Assembly: GCA_026214975.1 (NCBI GenBank) | Contig: CM047807.1 | Location: forward strand, 65,575,824-65,639,823 | Source: Gentiana macrophylla | Taxonomy: Eukaryota; Streptophyta; Magnoliopsida; Gentianales; Gentianaceae | Direction: 5' to 3' | Length of the DNA: 64,000 nt | Part shown: positions 35,000 through 46,379 of the stretch, one piece after another | How the letters are laid out: every line of letters begins with the position of its first letter | Position numbering within the stretch: position 1 is the first letter of the stretch | Notes under the pieces: generated by a model | Database searches by the model: none | What the model was told of the DNA's origin: nothing | What the model saw: the letters and a program-made list of their open reading frames with translations, nothing else | Program-made: the position numbers and the translations under genes

Positions 35000-37416
35000 A
35001 TGGCCACTTGGACAAATCAAAACAAGAAAGATTGATCACGAGTTGGATGAATTTCCACTCGATATCTATGAAGCAATGTGCAACAATACTCTGTTAGTAA
35101 GTTGGATTTGTAATAAAATCCAGAAATAATCTGGTCTAAGAAATCTTCTAGAAATCAAATTCAACGAACCATGTGATGTGGAAGGAATTCTGCAATTTTG
35201 GGAGAATATGCATTTGGTATGAAACTCACTGATCACTACAGTTCATGGAGATCGTATTGCTGTCAATGAAAGAGTTATGAAGTAATTATTCGGTTTCACG
35301 GATTCATCTGTGACATCAATAGATTTGACTAATCTACCTTTGCAAAAAGAAGCTTTTCTGAAGCAACTTACTTTCTCTAAGGAACGGTACAAATTGATAC
35401 TCATGTTTACAAACTCAAGCGAAATTTATGCGTACCTCGATTTCTCAAAGAAACATGTCATTGTAAAATCCAAAGGAGTCAGTACACTATCCGAAGAGAA
35501 TATTTATCTGATGAACATAATTTGGGATGAAATAGAATTCAATTGGACAGGTTATGTAGTCAATCGATATAAAGCGACATTTAGCTTGAATTAGACAGTT
35601 TACAAAGAGCTCAAGCTGAAGGTCAGGCAACTGTTGGTAGATTTCGACTGAAGAAAACGATCAGTGGAATTTTTCAATTCTATCTGGAAAAACTCAAGGA
35701 ATGGAAGCAAGCAAGACAAGATGCATTTACAAAAGAAATCACAAAAAAAGAGAACAACTTCCCAACCCGGCCGGTTAGAAAAGCGTGTCTCGGCGGGAAG
35801 TCGAACACGGAGGAATCAAGCGAAAAGCGATTCGGACAAGAAAGACCAGTTGTAAGATGTTTATACCCAGCAACCTCAAGTAAGACAGCACCAACTGAGG
35901 GGGAACAACAACAACTGACAACTGAAGTTACAAGGACAAACACTCTTGCTGATAATACTTCTCAATTACATCATCAATCAGTTCAGCAATTAGCCCCAAA
36001 TTTTTAAGCTGAAAAAATTGTCAGACTAATGAAGATGAAGCTTAAACCAGAAGATTCTCATGATGCTAGTCTCTAGACTGAAGAAAAATTACTCCTGGAG
36101 AAATTGGAAATCGGAGATTTATATACTTTATTTCCTATATCGAGTTTCTTGAAAAGCTGTTTCAAAAGGTTTCTTGAACTAGCTCAAAGAAGAGAATCAG
36201 CCACATCATCTGTTCCCAAAGAAAGTTCAAGGAAAAAGGATGATGATGAAGGTGATCATACATGGAAAGAAGCTATTGTGACTACAGTTTTGCATTCAGA
36301 AATTCAACCTCAACCTCTAGCTAAGCAAACTGTAAGTCAGCAAAAAGAGTTGCCAGTTGGAAATCGACAAGCGACACTCGAAGAAGCGGTGATGGAACTG
36401 ATAATCAACAACTAATGATTATTGAAGATATCACTCAGCCCAAGGATCAACCTGAAATGACATATGATCCTTCTGACATCCTAACAAAGGATGAGTGGCC
36501 AAAGTTCATGAAAACTTGAAGATTGTGCTCAGTCACAAAGATGCACAAAATGTCCTTCTATCAAATATTTCTGGATATCTTGATTATAGAACTAGAACAG
36601 ATGTCTCAGTTCATGCAAGACTAGAGATGATCCACAAATCCAGTTCAAGTTCTGCTTCAGAAATTCTATTACTAAAACAGAAACTTGAAGACTCAACCAT
36701 GGTAGATAGGGAAACACATGCTCAGGCTCACTGGCATATGAATCAGCACATCTACGGGTTAGAAACTCAGCTTAAGGAAGTAATTGCTTCTCAGCAACGT
36801 ATATCAGCCGACCAACAGGCAACACATGCTTTGGTAGATCAGCTATATGATGCGAAAAAGGGGGAAGCTGAAGAAGAAAAGCTGAAGTTACTTAAAGAGA
36901 TGAAGCGACTTGAAGAAGAATTAGAAAGATACAAATCATATCCTAAGTTCTTAAGGAAAGAGCTAACGACGAGCAAAATTCATTGTGAAATCTGATCAAC
37001 CTGGAGAACAGAGAGCTACTTTTACAAAGGATCTATGGTTGAATTTTATCAACGATCACAATCCTATCAAAGCCAAGTACAAGGACATGACATTTGAAGA
37101 ATCCTTGAACTACTTTTTATCTGATATATTCTCAAAGCAGAAAATGGCACAATATATGTAGAATCAGAGGATTGAGGATAAACTGAAGATTAAAGACAAG
37201 ACTGAACAAATGAAAGCTGATGTAGTAGAATTTTAAAAATACTACTTGAAAGAATCAGACTTACCGAAGCTATTTCTATGGAGAAGATGGAAAGAAGGAA
37301 GTCAAGTTGACTACAACAAGACATTTTCAAAAGAAGACTCCAAGCTAGAAAATGACTATCGTCTGTATGACAAGGAGAAGACGTTTATTTCAGTTAAGAA
37401 AAAGCTTAGTCTTTAA
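35000..37416 (+). pseudogene. Element C ORF3 (Sirevirus-type extra frame)
   Basis: Start ATG at 35000 (MATWTNQNK) followed by stops. An N-terminal domain with FWENM, TTVHGDRIAVNERVMK and LFGF (about 35190-35310) matches element A's ORF3. The readable frame 35310-35594 and the helical frame 36495-36995 (QLKEVIASQQRISADQQATHALVDQLYDA, then EEKLKLLKEMKRLEEELERYKSY) predict a long coiled coil. The last frame ends KKKLSL-stop at 37416. Such 3' frames in Sireviruses are often called env-like; no signal peptide or clear membrane segment is seen here. Confidence 0.72.
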
Positions 37417-37528
37417 TCACAATTATATGGACAAAATGTAACTATTCCAGTTTTTGCTCATTCTAATGAAATCCAGTTTTCCAGTTTTACATTGTTTTGA
37501 TCTTTAAGCTTTTCTTTTAGGGAGAGTT

Positions 37529-37553
37529 TTGGCATCATCAAAAAGGGGGAAAT
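37529..37553 (+). other. Polypurine tract of element C
   Basis: GGCATCATCAAAAAGGGGGAAATT directly before the 3' LTR. Confidence 0.92.
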
Positions 37554-39305
37554 TGTTGGAAATAAAATTTTTGTTTTGATGATAATTCATCATATTTATT
37601 CAAAGTATTATCTTAACCTCATTGATGAAGTCTTTGAAGCTTCAGTTTGTTATAGTGAAAAGCTAAAAGATGTCTAGAACTGAATGTTTAGGTTTACTAG
37701 AATCTGATATTTGTATAGGTTACATCGACAAGCAATTGTAATAGTTAGTGTGTCGTAAAATCGAAAGCGGAAGTCATTTAGAAAACTTGAAATCATCAAG
37801 ATAAACAAAGTGACTCAGGATACACCAATATGAAAACAGAAGAAGATAAGTTCGCTGAGGGACACAGTCTCAGTTGGCTTATCTGGAAGATGAAGAAATG
37901 AGGGTCACAGACTCGATTCATCGAAGATTGAAGAACGAGGTTCAAACTCGATTATGAAGACTATGTCGAGGCTATGCAAGTTAGACTTCGGGCAAGATTG
38001 TGGTGACTGAATCGACTTTATGGATCTTGTATGAAGACCTTAGAATCAAAAGGACAATGAATTCTTAGAAGACAATGAGTCATGGTGTACTCTGATTAAG
38101 TCAATTATAATCCGGTGAAAAAGCTGAGTCTTGATATTTGAAGAAGAGTAAAATCTCAGTTAACGCTCCAAGTCAGTCAAGAAACGGACAAGTGATAATC
38201 TCCGTATAAAACTGATAAGGAAACTTAGTTTTATATGTCGGTCATCCGAAAAATTGATAGTGCGAAATAGCGTTATAAAGGAAGCAATTTTATTGGATGA
38301 GTTCTTGACACATCGAACGGTCGAGAAAATGTATCCGTTACAAGATGAGAGCGTTGATACAATTCAATTCAAGCCAAATGAGCGTTGGACCTCACACTAT
38401 AAATAGAGGACTTTGCACCAAGGGTTATATACGAAGATTTAACATTTACAAGCATATTTGTGCATTAGTCTCTTTATTCGAATTGCTATCATCTCTGCTT
38501 ATAACAAGATCATATCTAGAATTTCTTTAAGTGTTCAAGCTACAAAGAATTTATCAAGAATCAGACACTTTGGAGAACCACAAACAAGAATCAATTCATT
38601 GATTCTCAATCAAACTTTGATTCTATATCAAAGGTTTAGACTATGAAACAAACCGGGAAGGTTTTGTCAAGGACAGATTGTTGCAAGCGATCAGGCGGTG
38701 TGTTTGTTGTGGTAGCTAGTGAAGAGGCAATTCAACCCTCCAAAGACCAGTGTTCAAGCAATTGAAGTGCAGCAATTCTACCTGTTCTACAACTGTTTAG
38801 ATAGTGAAGCTAGGGATTAGCCAAGGACTATTGTTTAGGACTTTTTGTAACAGTTCACCTCAAGAAGTTCTAGTGGAATTTTCCTCCGCACTACAGAGAA
38901 CAGAGGACGTACAAGATTACACCACCTTGAACCTCTATAATATTCGCCTTATTTACTTTACGCATTTATTTATTTACTCAACATTTACTTACAACATTTT
39001 GATAATTGATTGTTATACACTTCACAGTTCACAAACTGACATTCATCAGAATTCAGTTTACCACACTCAGCTTTCATAAAAGAATAACAAGATCAAGAAA
39101 AAGGCTAGAAATATATCCGCTTCCGGTTGACTCAGATTTTGTTTAAATCAGTTTGACTTAATCTCAGCTCAGTCAGCTTAACTCCACACAAGTTCTAACT
39201 GAACCTTAATTTGTTTTAAATTCAGTTTAGGAAAGTTTTTGGTGACAAGTTTATTCACCCCATCCCCCCCTCTAAACTTGTGTTAGCCTTCCCAAGGGAC
39301 CAACA
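37554..39305 (+). repeat. 3' LTR of element C, 1752 bp
   Basis: Colinear with 27302-29048, same termini, TATA box TATAAATAGAGGACT at about 38399. Followed by the right duplicate ATATC at 39306-39310. Confidence 0.96.
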
Positions 39306-39310
39306 ATATC

Positions 39311-41081
39311 GTCGGATCAATCAAAGATTGACCCGATTACGCAGCGGAATGCATCAGATCTAGATCTAAGCGAAACAAAGAACATAAAGTAAAGATCAAA
39401 CTACAAGGGGGTTTGGATTTTACCTTTTTATGGTGCTTAACTCCAAGATCAAAAGTAGTATCCACGCAAGTTGAGAAGCCACAGCTTTCCAACGTGTGTC
39501 TCCCAGCAACACCAGGTGGATGGTGTTTCCCGCCGCCGGACCTCCTTGATATGCTACTTTGAAAACCCAAAGTTTTCTAAACTCGAACCCAAGTATTATA
39601 GCAAAAAATTCCAAGCTATAATACACTTAAGAATGGCGTGTTTTATGTATGTCAAAAGGCTTGGGAGAACTCTTTTTATATAGGAGAGTAATCCTTGTCC
39701 TCCAAGGATTTAATAATTAAGAGATAATTAATAGATTAATCCTTATTCCAAATAAAAGATAAATAAAATGATTATCCCAAAACAATTAGGATAAATCATA
39801 TTATTATCTAATATTCCATGAATTATCAATTAACAAATAAAAGATAAATCACACATTAAATAATTATCCAAGAAAACTAATTCCTTGACAAATAATTAAT
39901 GAAACATGCGCCCCAACCTAAATTAAATAAGGTCCATGCGCATTTTTCCACACCTTGGGCCGAGTCCACGAAAAATGTATTTTCATGTATTTAATTATCT
40001 AGTCCAACTAAACAATTAATCCACATATCAAATTAAATAGCTCAATCCACTATTTAATTATAATTGAGGTGAAACGACGAGAAAACTAATTATGCTATTT
40101 TGGGAGCCACGTGGGGGAACATGAACCTATATTCAGTAGCTACACTAAAATTATTCATCAGACAGAATAATTATATCCAACCTATTAATTCCGGGATTAC
40201 ACCACCATAAACCCGAAACTAAACTCTATCGAATATTGATAACATACACTCAATTTATGAGTCGAAAGCGTTCACTGATATAATCATTACATACGGATAA
40301 ATCCTCCTTAGACTGTTCATTTCGATTCGGGATATTTCCGTAAACCCTTCTCGAAACATATTATCCTTATTTACCATTAACCCTCTAGTGATCAATTAGT
40401 TCATAACCAATATGATATGAACTCGGCCGATCGATCAGTTTCTAGGGTTAACAAATAAAGGAACTGTCTGTCTACTTCCTGAGGAAAGGAATGGATTCCA
40501 TATCTGTGATAGCACAGACTACTCACTCATCCTGAATAGAGCCAGCGAAAGTGTTGGACCACATATCTGCGAAGTGATCCTTACTAACACATCAAACTCT
40601 ACCTGGTCTAAGCGGTTATGCATGATCACCTCGAGATTGAGATTAATCCATATATGATCATCTTGTGATTCGATAAGGCTTCTCGATTACGGAAATATAT
40701 CGAGAACTCAAATCAAATCGGTCCAAATTTCTATATGTTTATCATCGTATATAAATGCCCCATTAGGTACCCTATTACCGACAGTCCGGATAAGACTGTC
40801 ACACCTAAAGTGTTCTGGGTGCATTATTAGCAAATTAATCTAGAGACTTGTACTCAGATTAATAAATGCTACGGACTAAGTTAATTTTAAGTATATTTCG
40901 CAAAATCAATCCTCGTGTGTATAACCATACACTGAGTTATGTGATTACATAATCAATATACTTAGGGTTTTCTGTAGTGTATTAATATTTCCAATAAATG
41001 TGAATAAATAAGATGAATTAAATTCTGTCATTTATTTAAATAAAACAATTACAAATTGTCTTTCGGGCATAAAACCTAACA
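39311..41081 (-). repeat. Element H LTR, main part right of element C
   Basis: Continues the LTR broken at 27301 and ends GGGCATAAAACCTAACA. It includes a minus-strand TATA box (TATATAAA, 39675-39682). Element B RNase H-side sequence begins right after. No coding region; the frames over 39337-39683 are accidental. Confidence 0.7.
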
Positions 41082-41175
41082 ACTTCTTCACTGAGCTGCT
41101 GCATATAAAACTGTTCCTAACAATCAGCTGGTGGAGTCACTCAGCTAATTACTCCAGTTAGCTGCTTCTTATGAC
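41082..41175 (-). other. Element B sequence between RNase H stop and element H
   Basis: About 94 bp of Sirevirus 3' flank (AGCTGACTGAG-like, CTG-rich) with no frame. Confidence 0.5.
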
Positions 41176-41870
41176 TTAATCAATTTCTATCATTCCAAAC
41201 TCAGTTCTCAACTTGCTGAATCTTTCACGATTGAGTGGTTTTGTGAAGATGTCAGCCAATTGATCTATAGTTGGTATGTATCTTAGGATAACATCTCAAT
41301 TTTCAACATGACCTCTGATAAAGTGATGTCTCACATCAATATGCTTTGTTCTTGAATGCAATACTGGATTTTCAGTAATAGATATTGCATTTGTGTTATC
41401 ACACATGATTGAAATTGTCTTTTCCTCCATTCTATAGTCTCTTAGATGTTGTGTGCACAACATCTGCCTGCTGCTATATATTCTACTTCAGCAGTTGATG
41501 TGGATATAGAGTTTTGCTTTTTGCTAAACCATGATACTAGTCCTGCCTAGCATTTAACAAGTTCCAGAGGTGCTTTTTCTATCTATCTTGCATCCAGCAT
41601 AGTCAGAGTCTGAATATGATATTAGCTTGAATCCTCCATCTTTTGGATACCAAATTCCAACATTGATAGTGTTCTTCAGGTATTCGATTATTCTTTTGGC
41701 TGCTAAAAGGTGAGATTCCTTTGGTTGAGTTTGAAATCTTGAACATACTCATCTTTGCAAATGCTATATCAGTGCCTTTGCGATTAGATAGAGTAAAGAT
41801 CCAATGATTCCTCTATAGAGCTTTTGATCAACATCCTTTCCATTTTCATCATTTCCATGAATTACTCTTG
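41176..41870 (-). pseudogene. pol: Element B RNase H
   Basis: Minus-strand pieces include YSDSDYAGCKIDRKSTS (about 41600-41640), [30 protein letters not shown] (about 41310-41410), and ADIFTKPLNRERFSKLRTEFGMIEID-stop at 41176. The Glu-containing STAEAEY region at about 41480-41520 is frameshifted. RT sequence upstream is separated from it by element D. Confidence 0.85.
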
Positions 41871-41875
41871 CAGAC
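41871..41875. repeat. Left target-site duplication of element D
   Basis: CAGAC, repeated exactly at 50137-50141; it lies within element B RT, whose two halves resume either side. Confidence 0.96.
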
Positions 41876-42654
41876 TGACGATGCCAGAAACTGAACCTAC
41901 CTACGTGTCACCTCTTTAGTGGATCAACATTAAAGGTGGAGAGAGAAACGGTAATGGCCCGGCTACTCCCCACGTTGTTCCTAAGACGGCCAGTGCTTAG
42001 GACCGACCTCCGGTGATCGTAGACAGGTCTGGATTCAGCCCGGACCTATGCAGCTCGGCCAACACTTGTATCCTAATATACCTTTGACCGACCCTATCGG
42101 TTGGGTTAAGTCCCTCTCAGACCTACCATTCTACACACAAAACTCTGAGCTCATGACAACTTGGCTATTCTCCCCGACCTCTGTAGGTCGGTTCAACCAG
42201 TCCGGCTCAGGCCATCTAAGTCAGCCAGAGTCCATCCTCAATCGTATCTCCCACGAGTGTGATAATAAGTTAAATATGGGGAGAATCCTCCATATTTAAT
42301 ACTCTAATCCTGACATTCAAATATACACGCAATTATCTCCAACAATTAAGGAGATTAAATCATAGATATATTTTCCTTAGGGAACACGGCAATCCAGGCC
42401 GAACAAGGACAAGGCCCACGCCACCTTAGGGTATAACACTCCTCTATATAAACAATCCATAAGGAACTACGGAGACATGATTTCAATTCATGCATTGGAT
42501 ACGTAGGCAGCTTGAGAAACAACATCTCAAGTGCAGTCTAAACCACCACCAAAACACCCCCTTTTTTTACTATTTTCTGGATCGAAGGAGCATCATTTGG
42601 TTATCATCAAGATAAATAACCCTAGAAGTTTATCCCGACGATTTTTGATCGTCA
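41876..42654 (+). repeat. 5' LTR of element D, 779 bp
   Basis: TGACGATGCC...GATCGTCA. A TATA box TATATAAA lies at 42445-42452. The same length as the 3' copy with scattered substitutions, so insertion was relatively recent. The frame over 42048-42299 is the same chance frame as at 49530-49781. Confidence 0.95.
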
Positions 42655-42680
42655 AATTTGCGCAAGAAGGAGAGTGCGAG
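42655..42680 (+). other. Candidate primer-binding site of element D (degenerate)
   Basis: AATTTGCGCAAGAAGGAGAG follows the LTR. It loosely resembles the TTGGCGCC-AGAAGGAG-type start of Tat elements but lacks a proper TGG. Confidence 0.35.
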
Positions 42681-42739
42681 CGGCTTGATAATCGTAGGAA
42701 AAGCTCCAGAATCCAACATAAAAAACGCAGTCAGATATA

Positions 42740-43415
42740 CGGCCAACTTCTGAAGATTGACCCGTCAAAATACAATTTCCACCGTTTAGGTTGAAGAAGA
42801 CTGTGGGGAACAAGATCTCCAAATCTCATGACGATCGGAGCCCGTTTCAATACCCGATCGTTGCCATAAAGTTGCAAATTCTTTCTTTGAATCACCAAAA
42901 ACGCATCGATTCGTCGGAGGCTAATTTCTAGATATTGCGCCGTTGAAAAAATATTTCCACCGTTCACATCGAACACTAAAGAGATACGAACAATCCCTCC
43001 AAATTGCATGAAGATCGGTGTCCATTTCGATGCCCGATCGTTGCCAGAAATCTGCTGCTGTGTCATCCAAAAAATGCAGCAGTCACATCAACGGCTAATT
43101 GCCAAAGATTGAGCCATTGGAAAAATATTTCTACCGTTCATATTGAACAAGGAAGAGGGAAAAATAAGCCCTCCAAATTACATGCCGATTGGTGTCCGTT
43201 TCGGTGCCCGATCAATGCCGCAAAGCTGCTGCTGTACCACCAAAATGCAGCAGTTAAATCTAATGTTAATTCCCTGAGGTTGAGTCGTCAAACCAAAATT
43301 TTCACCGTTCATATTGAAAAATAAGGAGGTACAAACGAGCCTTCCAAATTTCATGTCGATCGGAGTCCGTTTAGATGCCCGATCGTCGTCCGAGAGTTGC
43401 TGTTGTAACACTAAA
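42740..43415 (+). repeat. Four tandem repeats of about 174 bp
   Basis: Each unit has GATTGA-C, (T/C)CACCGTTCA-ATTGAA, CCTCCAAAT-CATG-CGATCGG-GTCCGTTT and GATGCCCGATCGTTGCC. The CCACCGTT box recurs at 42779, 42957, 43131 and 43302 (spacings 178, 174, 171). Located where a 5' leader would be. Confidence 0.9.
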
Positions 43416-44618
43416 ATAAGCTGTGGGTTTTCTTCCTTATTTTCCAAGGTCCGAGCTGACGTCCCGAGCACTCCAACGTCCGAGCCGACCTCCACAGCTC
43501 CTCAGCTCTCCATGATCCAATCTGAGGTCCAGCGGCTCTCCATGATCCAAGGCCAACGATGTTCTACCAACAACAACCAAAATACTCAGCCTGTGAATCG
43601 GCTAAGTCAGGGAAGCTTTCTTCACCTTTTGCAACTTCAGTACTTTATTTGACTTTAATTTAATTCGAAGTTTGCTACCTAAATAACTGATGCTTATGAT
43701 TGGTTGATCCGAATTAAAGTCTGAAAGGGCTTTCAAATTGGGCGTTTAATAGCTGATTCACCTGTCTGCGAGATTTGATCCATTCATCTCTAAATTCCTG
43801 TGCAAATATTTTTTATATACGTGCTTGATAAACTCTGCCATATGCTCTAAATCTGAGTCTCGAAACCTTCGTTTATCGAGTTGCTCTATGTATCTGCAAA
43901 TATTCGCATGTCCATGGTCAAAGTTGCCTCCTGTTTCTGTAAAAGTATTCTGTTTATGATCACCAGTTTATTTTATAGCTAAATTAAAGTGTTTACTGCA
44001 TATTCTAGTACTTGCTTTGGAAAACCCAATTTTATACATTATACCGCAAGTTGGGGTATTCTATGCAGATATATGTATGTTCAGTATATTATATATATCC
44101 TTCTCAGAATGTACTTGATTTGTGTATTAATATATGTCAATGATTCTTATCACGCGAACTTATACATATATTATGTCTCTATATTTCTTGCTTGATAAAA
44201 ACACATATATGTGTACTACGTGCTATTTATCAGGCGGAATTCTTCAAGCAGAGACACATTCCAAGGGAGAGTTAAAAGACCTTAATATATATATACGTCA
44301 TATAGGCCTGAGGAATCGGCTAGATCAGGATGTGACCCACTTTGCCCGTTGGAATATTTATTTGATGCAGCTTACTAAACATTCCCAGGTGATCGAAAAC
44401 AGCAGATGAAGTGAAAACACGATGTTGCTTTAATTGAATGTCGGGTCCCTCTTTCGGGCACATCAGAAGGGGAAGTGCACGAACTTAGATGTTTTGTTCT
44501 TCAACACAAGCATACGGATATGAGGCCGCAAGATTTGGGCTCGCCAAATACAAGCTCTCAAACTTTTCAAGTACTAGCTCTCATCGGGTTTTATTTCTAC
44601 AACGTTAATGATTACACC
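43416..44618 (+). other. Element D interior, no gene recognised
   Basis: AT-rich sequence with TATATAT stretches near 44085-44300 and a T-rich ATATACG tract. I see no retrotransposon domain on either strand. Confidence 0.4.
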
Positions 44619-44884
44619 ATCTTATTTATTGGAACTCTCCCGTCCTTCAGTGGCGGGACGAGCTATCTTATTTTTGGCACCATCCCGTCCTAAAGTGGGG
44701 GGACGAACTATCTTATTTTTGGAACTCGTTTTTGGACGAGCCTTCTGTAAGTCTGATTTAGTTCAGCACCATATTTGGAACTCGCCTTTGGGTGAGCCTT
44801 CTGTATGCCCGACTTCTAGTCAGCATCACATTTGGAACTCACCTGCGAGCGAGCTTTCTATAAGACCGACTTCAGTTCGGCACC
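44619..44884. repeat. Five diverged 45-62-bp tandem repeats with internal hairpins
   Basis: Units begin (T)TATTTTTGGAACTC near 44620, 44666, 44711, 44773 and 44830. Several hold a stem that differs in sequence but is kept in pairing: CTCGT/ACGAG in unit 3, CTCGCC/GGTGAG in unit 4, CCCGTCC/GGGACG in units 1-2. A related single unit lies near 48450-48510. Confidence 0.75.
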
Positions 44885-45465
44885 TACAGATTACACCAAT
44901 AAGCAAACGGTACGTTAATTTACTATTATTTTCCTCTCTATTATGCATGGTCTTTATGAAAATTACAGGACAAACACACGCTCGACAAAGTCCAGCAAGT
45001 CTGGCGCCGCTCTCCATCACTTAAAACGAGAAGTCAGCACTAGCCTGGCCCTGCTCGTCAAATATTTTCACGCGAGGCGTCGGCCTTTAGCTTTGTCACG
45101 CTCGTCGTGCTTTTAAACGAAAGTCGACCTTTCGGCCTGGCCCGTTAGTCCTTAAAACTTCGTTTAAAAAGTCAGTCTGTACGGTCAAGTTTAATTCGTC
45201 CAATCTTGCTCAGTTAGTCCCAAGGTCAATTTAACTTAGTCCTATTTATTGTAAGTCGATATAGGATTAAAGTTACCCTGACCCGCGCAGGTTTAGTACT
45301 TAATTTGTTGTTATCCGAGCTAATGAGTAGAGATTGGCCTTACATATGAACACAAGTTTGCAATCTGAATCTTCAGAGTTGCATATCGGGCAGCACGCCC
45401 CTTAGCGAATTTTACTGATACAAATAAATCCGAGCGTCAAGATCGGCGAGTACACAGTCTAAACA

Positions 45466-45505
45466 AGTATGCCATCCAAAAGTTAAAACTAATACATGGC
45501 ATACT
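45466..45505. repeat. Hairpin module copy 1
   Basis: AGTATGCCAT (45466-45475) and ATGGCATACT (45496-45505), perfect 10-bp arms, followed by GAGGGGAATACTCCTCC-AACAATAA. Confidence 0.85.
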
Positions 45506-45767
45506 GAGGGGAATACTCCTCCAACAATAAAGCTAAAACAAATACAAAACAAAATAACAACTTTAAAATAAATTTTAAAAAAAAATCATAGTAGCCTGAG
45601 CTCGCGAATTGAGCCCGGCCTGAGGTAAAGCGCTGAGCAGCATGCCCCTTACAAAACTTTAATAAAGGCTGAATCAATCTAGCCTCGCCCCAATCTAAAC
45701 TGACTAGGTTAGGCTTACACGTGTACGAGCCCACGTGTCAGGCTCAACCTTATATATGCTCTAAACT

Positions 45768-45803
45768 AGTATGCCATCCAAGAAACTCAATGAATGGCAT
45801 ACT
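45768..45803. repeat. Hairpin module copy 2
   Basis: AGTATGCCAT (45768-45777) and ATGGCATACT (45794-45803), perfect arms. Confidence 0.85.
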
Positions 45804-46177
45804 GGCGCAAACACATCAACGATAAACAATAACTCAAAACAAGTACAACAAATTTCACCTGCTCACCCTTAAAACTCTAGACAAGAAATCAGTACTAACC
45901 TGGCCTTGCCCTTAAAACATTACGTGATTAGTTAGGACAATCCTGACTAACTCAGTTTATACTAAAGACGATCAGACTTAGTCCTGTTCGTCGTAAGATG
46001 GAAACTAATCTGACTCGTGAGATTTCAGTACCTAGCGAATAGTTTCCTAAGCTCATGAATAGAGCTCGGGGCTACTTTCAAATGTAATCAGAAAACCACA
46101 TAATTACATACCGAGCGTCAAGAACTAGCTTAGGCATGCGCGGGCGAACTCCCATGGCGGGCTCAACAACACAAACA

Positions 46178-46245
46178 AGTATGCCATCCAAAAGTCAAGA
46201 CTAATAAATGGCGGATCAGGTGCTCACCCTCCGACAATATAACAA
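46178..46245. repeat. Hairpin module copy 3 (right arm degenerate)
   Basis: AGTATGCCAT at 46178-46187; right arm ATGGCGGATC is mutated; the trailing CTCACCCTCCGACAATA block is kept. Confidence 0.7.
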
Positions 46246-46379
46246 ACCAAAACAAACGATGAAACGAACAAATAAAGGTCAAAAAACAAACAAAATCCGA
46301 AAGTGCAACTTTCTTTTACAATTAAAAGTCTTACAAAAATTTTCAAATAAAAACTAACAAACTCCTAAAACTTTAAGAG

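Larger units (their letters stand above)
27302..39305 (+). mobile_element. Element C: Sirevirus-like Ty1/copia retrotransposon, structurally complete, 12.0 kb
   Basis: Two LTRs (27302-29048 and 37554-39305), perfect 5-bp duplication ATATC, perfect PBS, gag, protease, integrase, RT, RNase H, ORF3 and PPT. Every domain is in order, but gag and pol are broken by stops and frameshifts. It sits inside the LTR of element H. Many differences between its two LTRs fall at CAG/CTG positions. Confidence 0.96.
26150..41081 (-). mobile_element. Element H: truncated Ty1/copia fragment (one LTR) split by element C
   Basis: A minus-strand LTR (27286-27301 joined to 39311-41081) with PBS at 27272-27285 and about 1.1 kb of non-coding internal sequence to its left. 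Both termini of the LTR are TGTTAG/CTAACA-like. No second LTR and no gag-pol are visible, so H is truncated or a short non-autonomous copy. It lies within element B just past RNase H; the left edge (26150-26200) is approximate. Confidence 0.65.

Noticed and set aside
36495..36995. Helical frame in element C as an independent host coiled-coil gene
   Set aside because: Sits between RNase H and PPT of element C, so it belongs to ORF3.
42048..42299. 83-codon frame also present at 49530-49781, suggesting a conserved gene
   Set aside because: It is conserved only because both lie in the two LTRs of element D; no domain.
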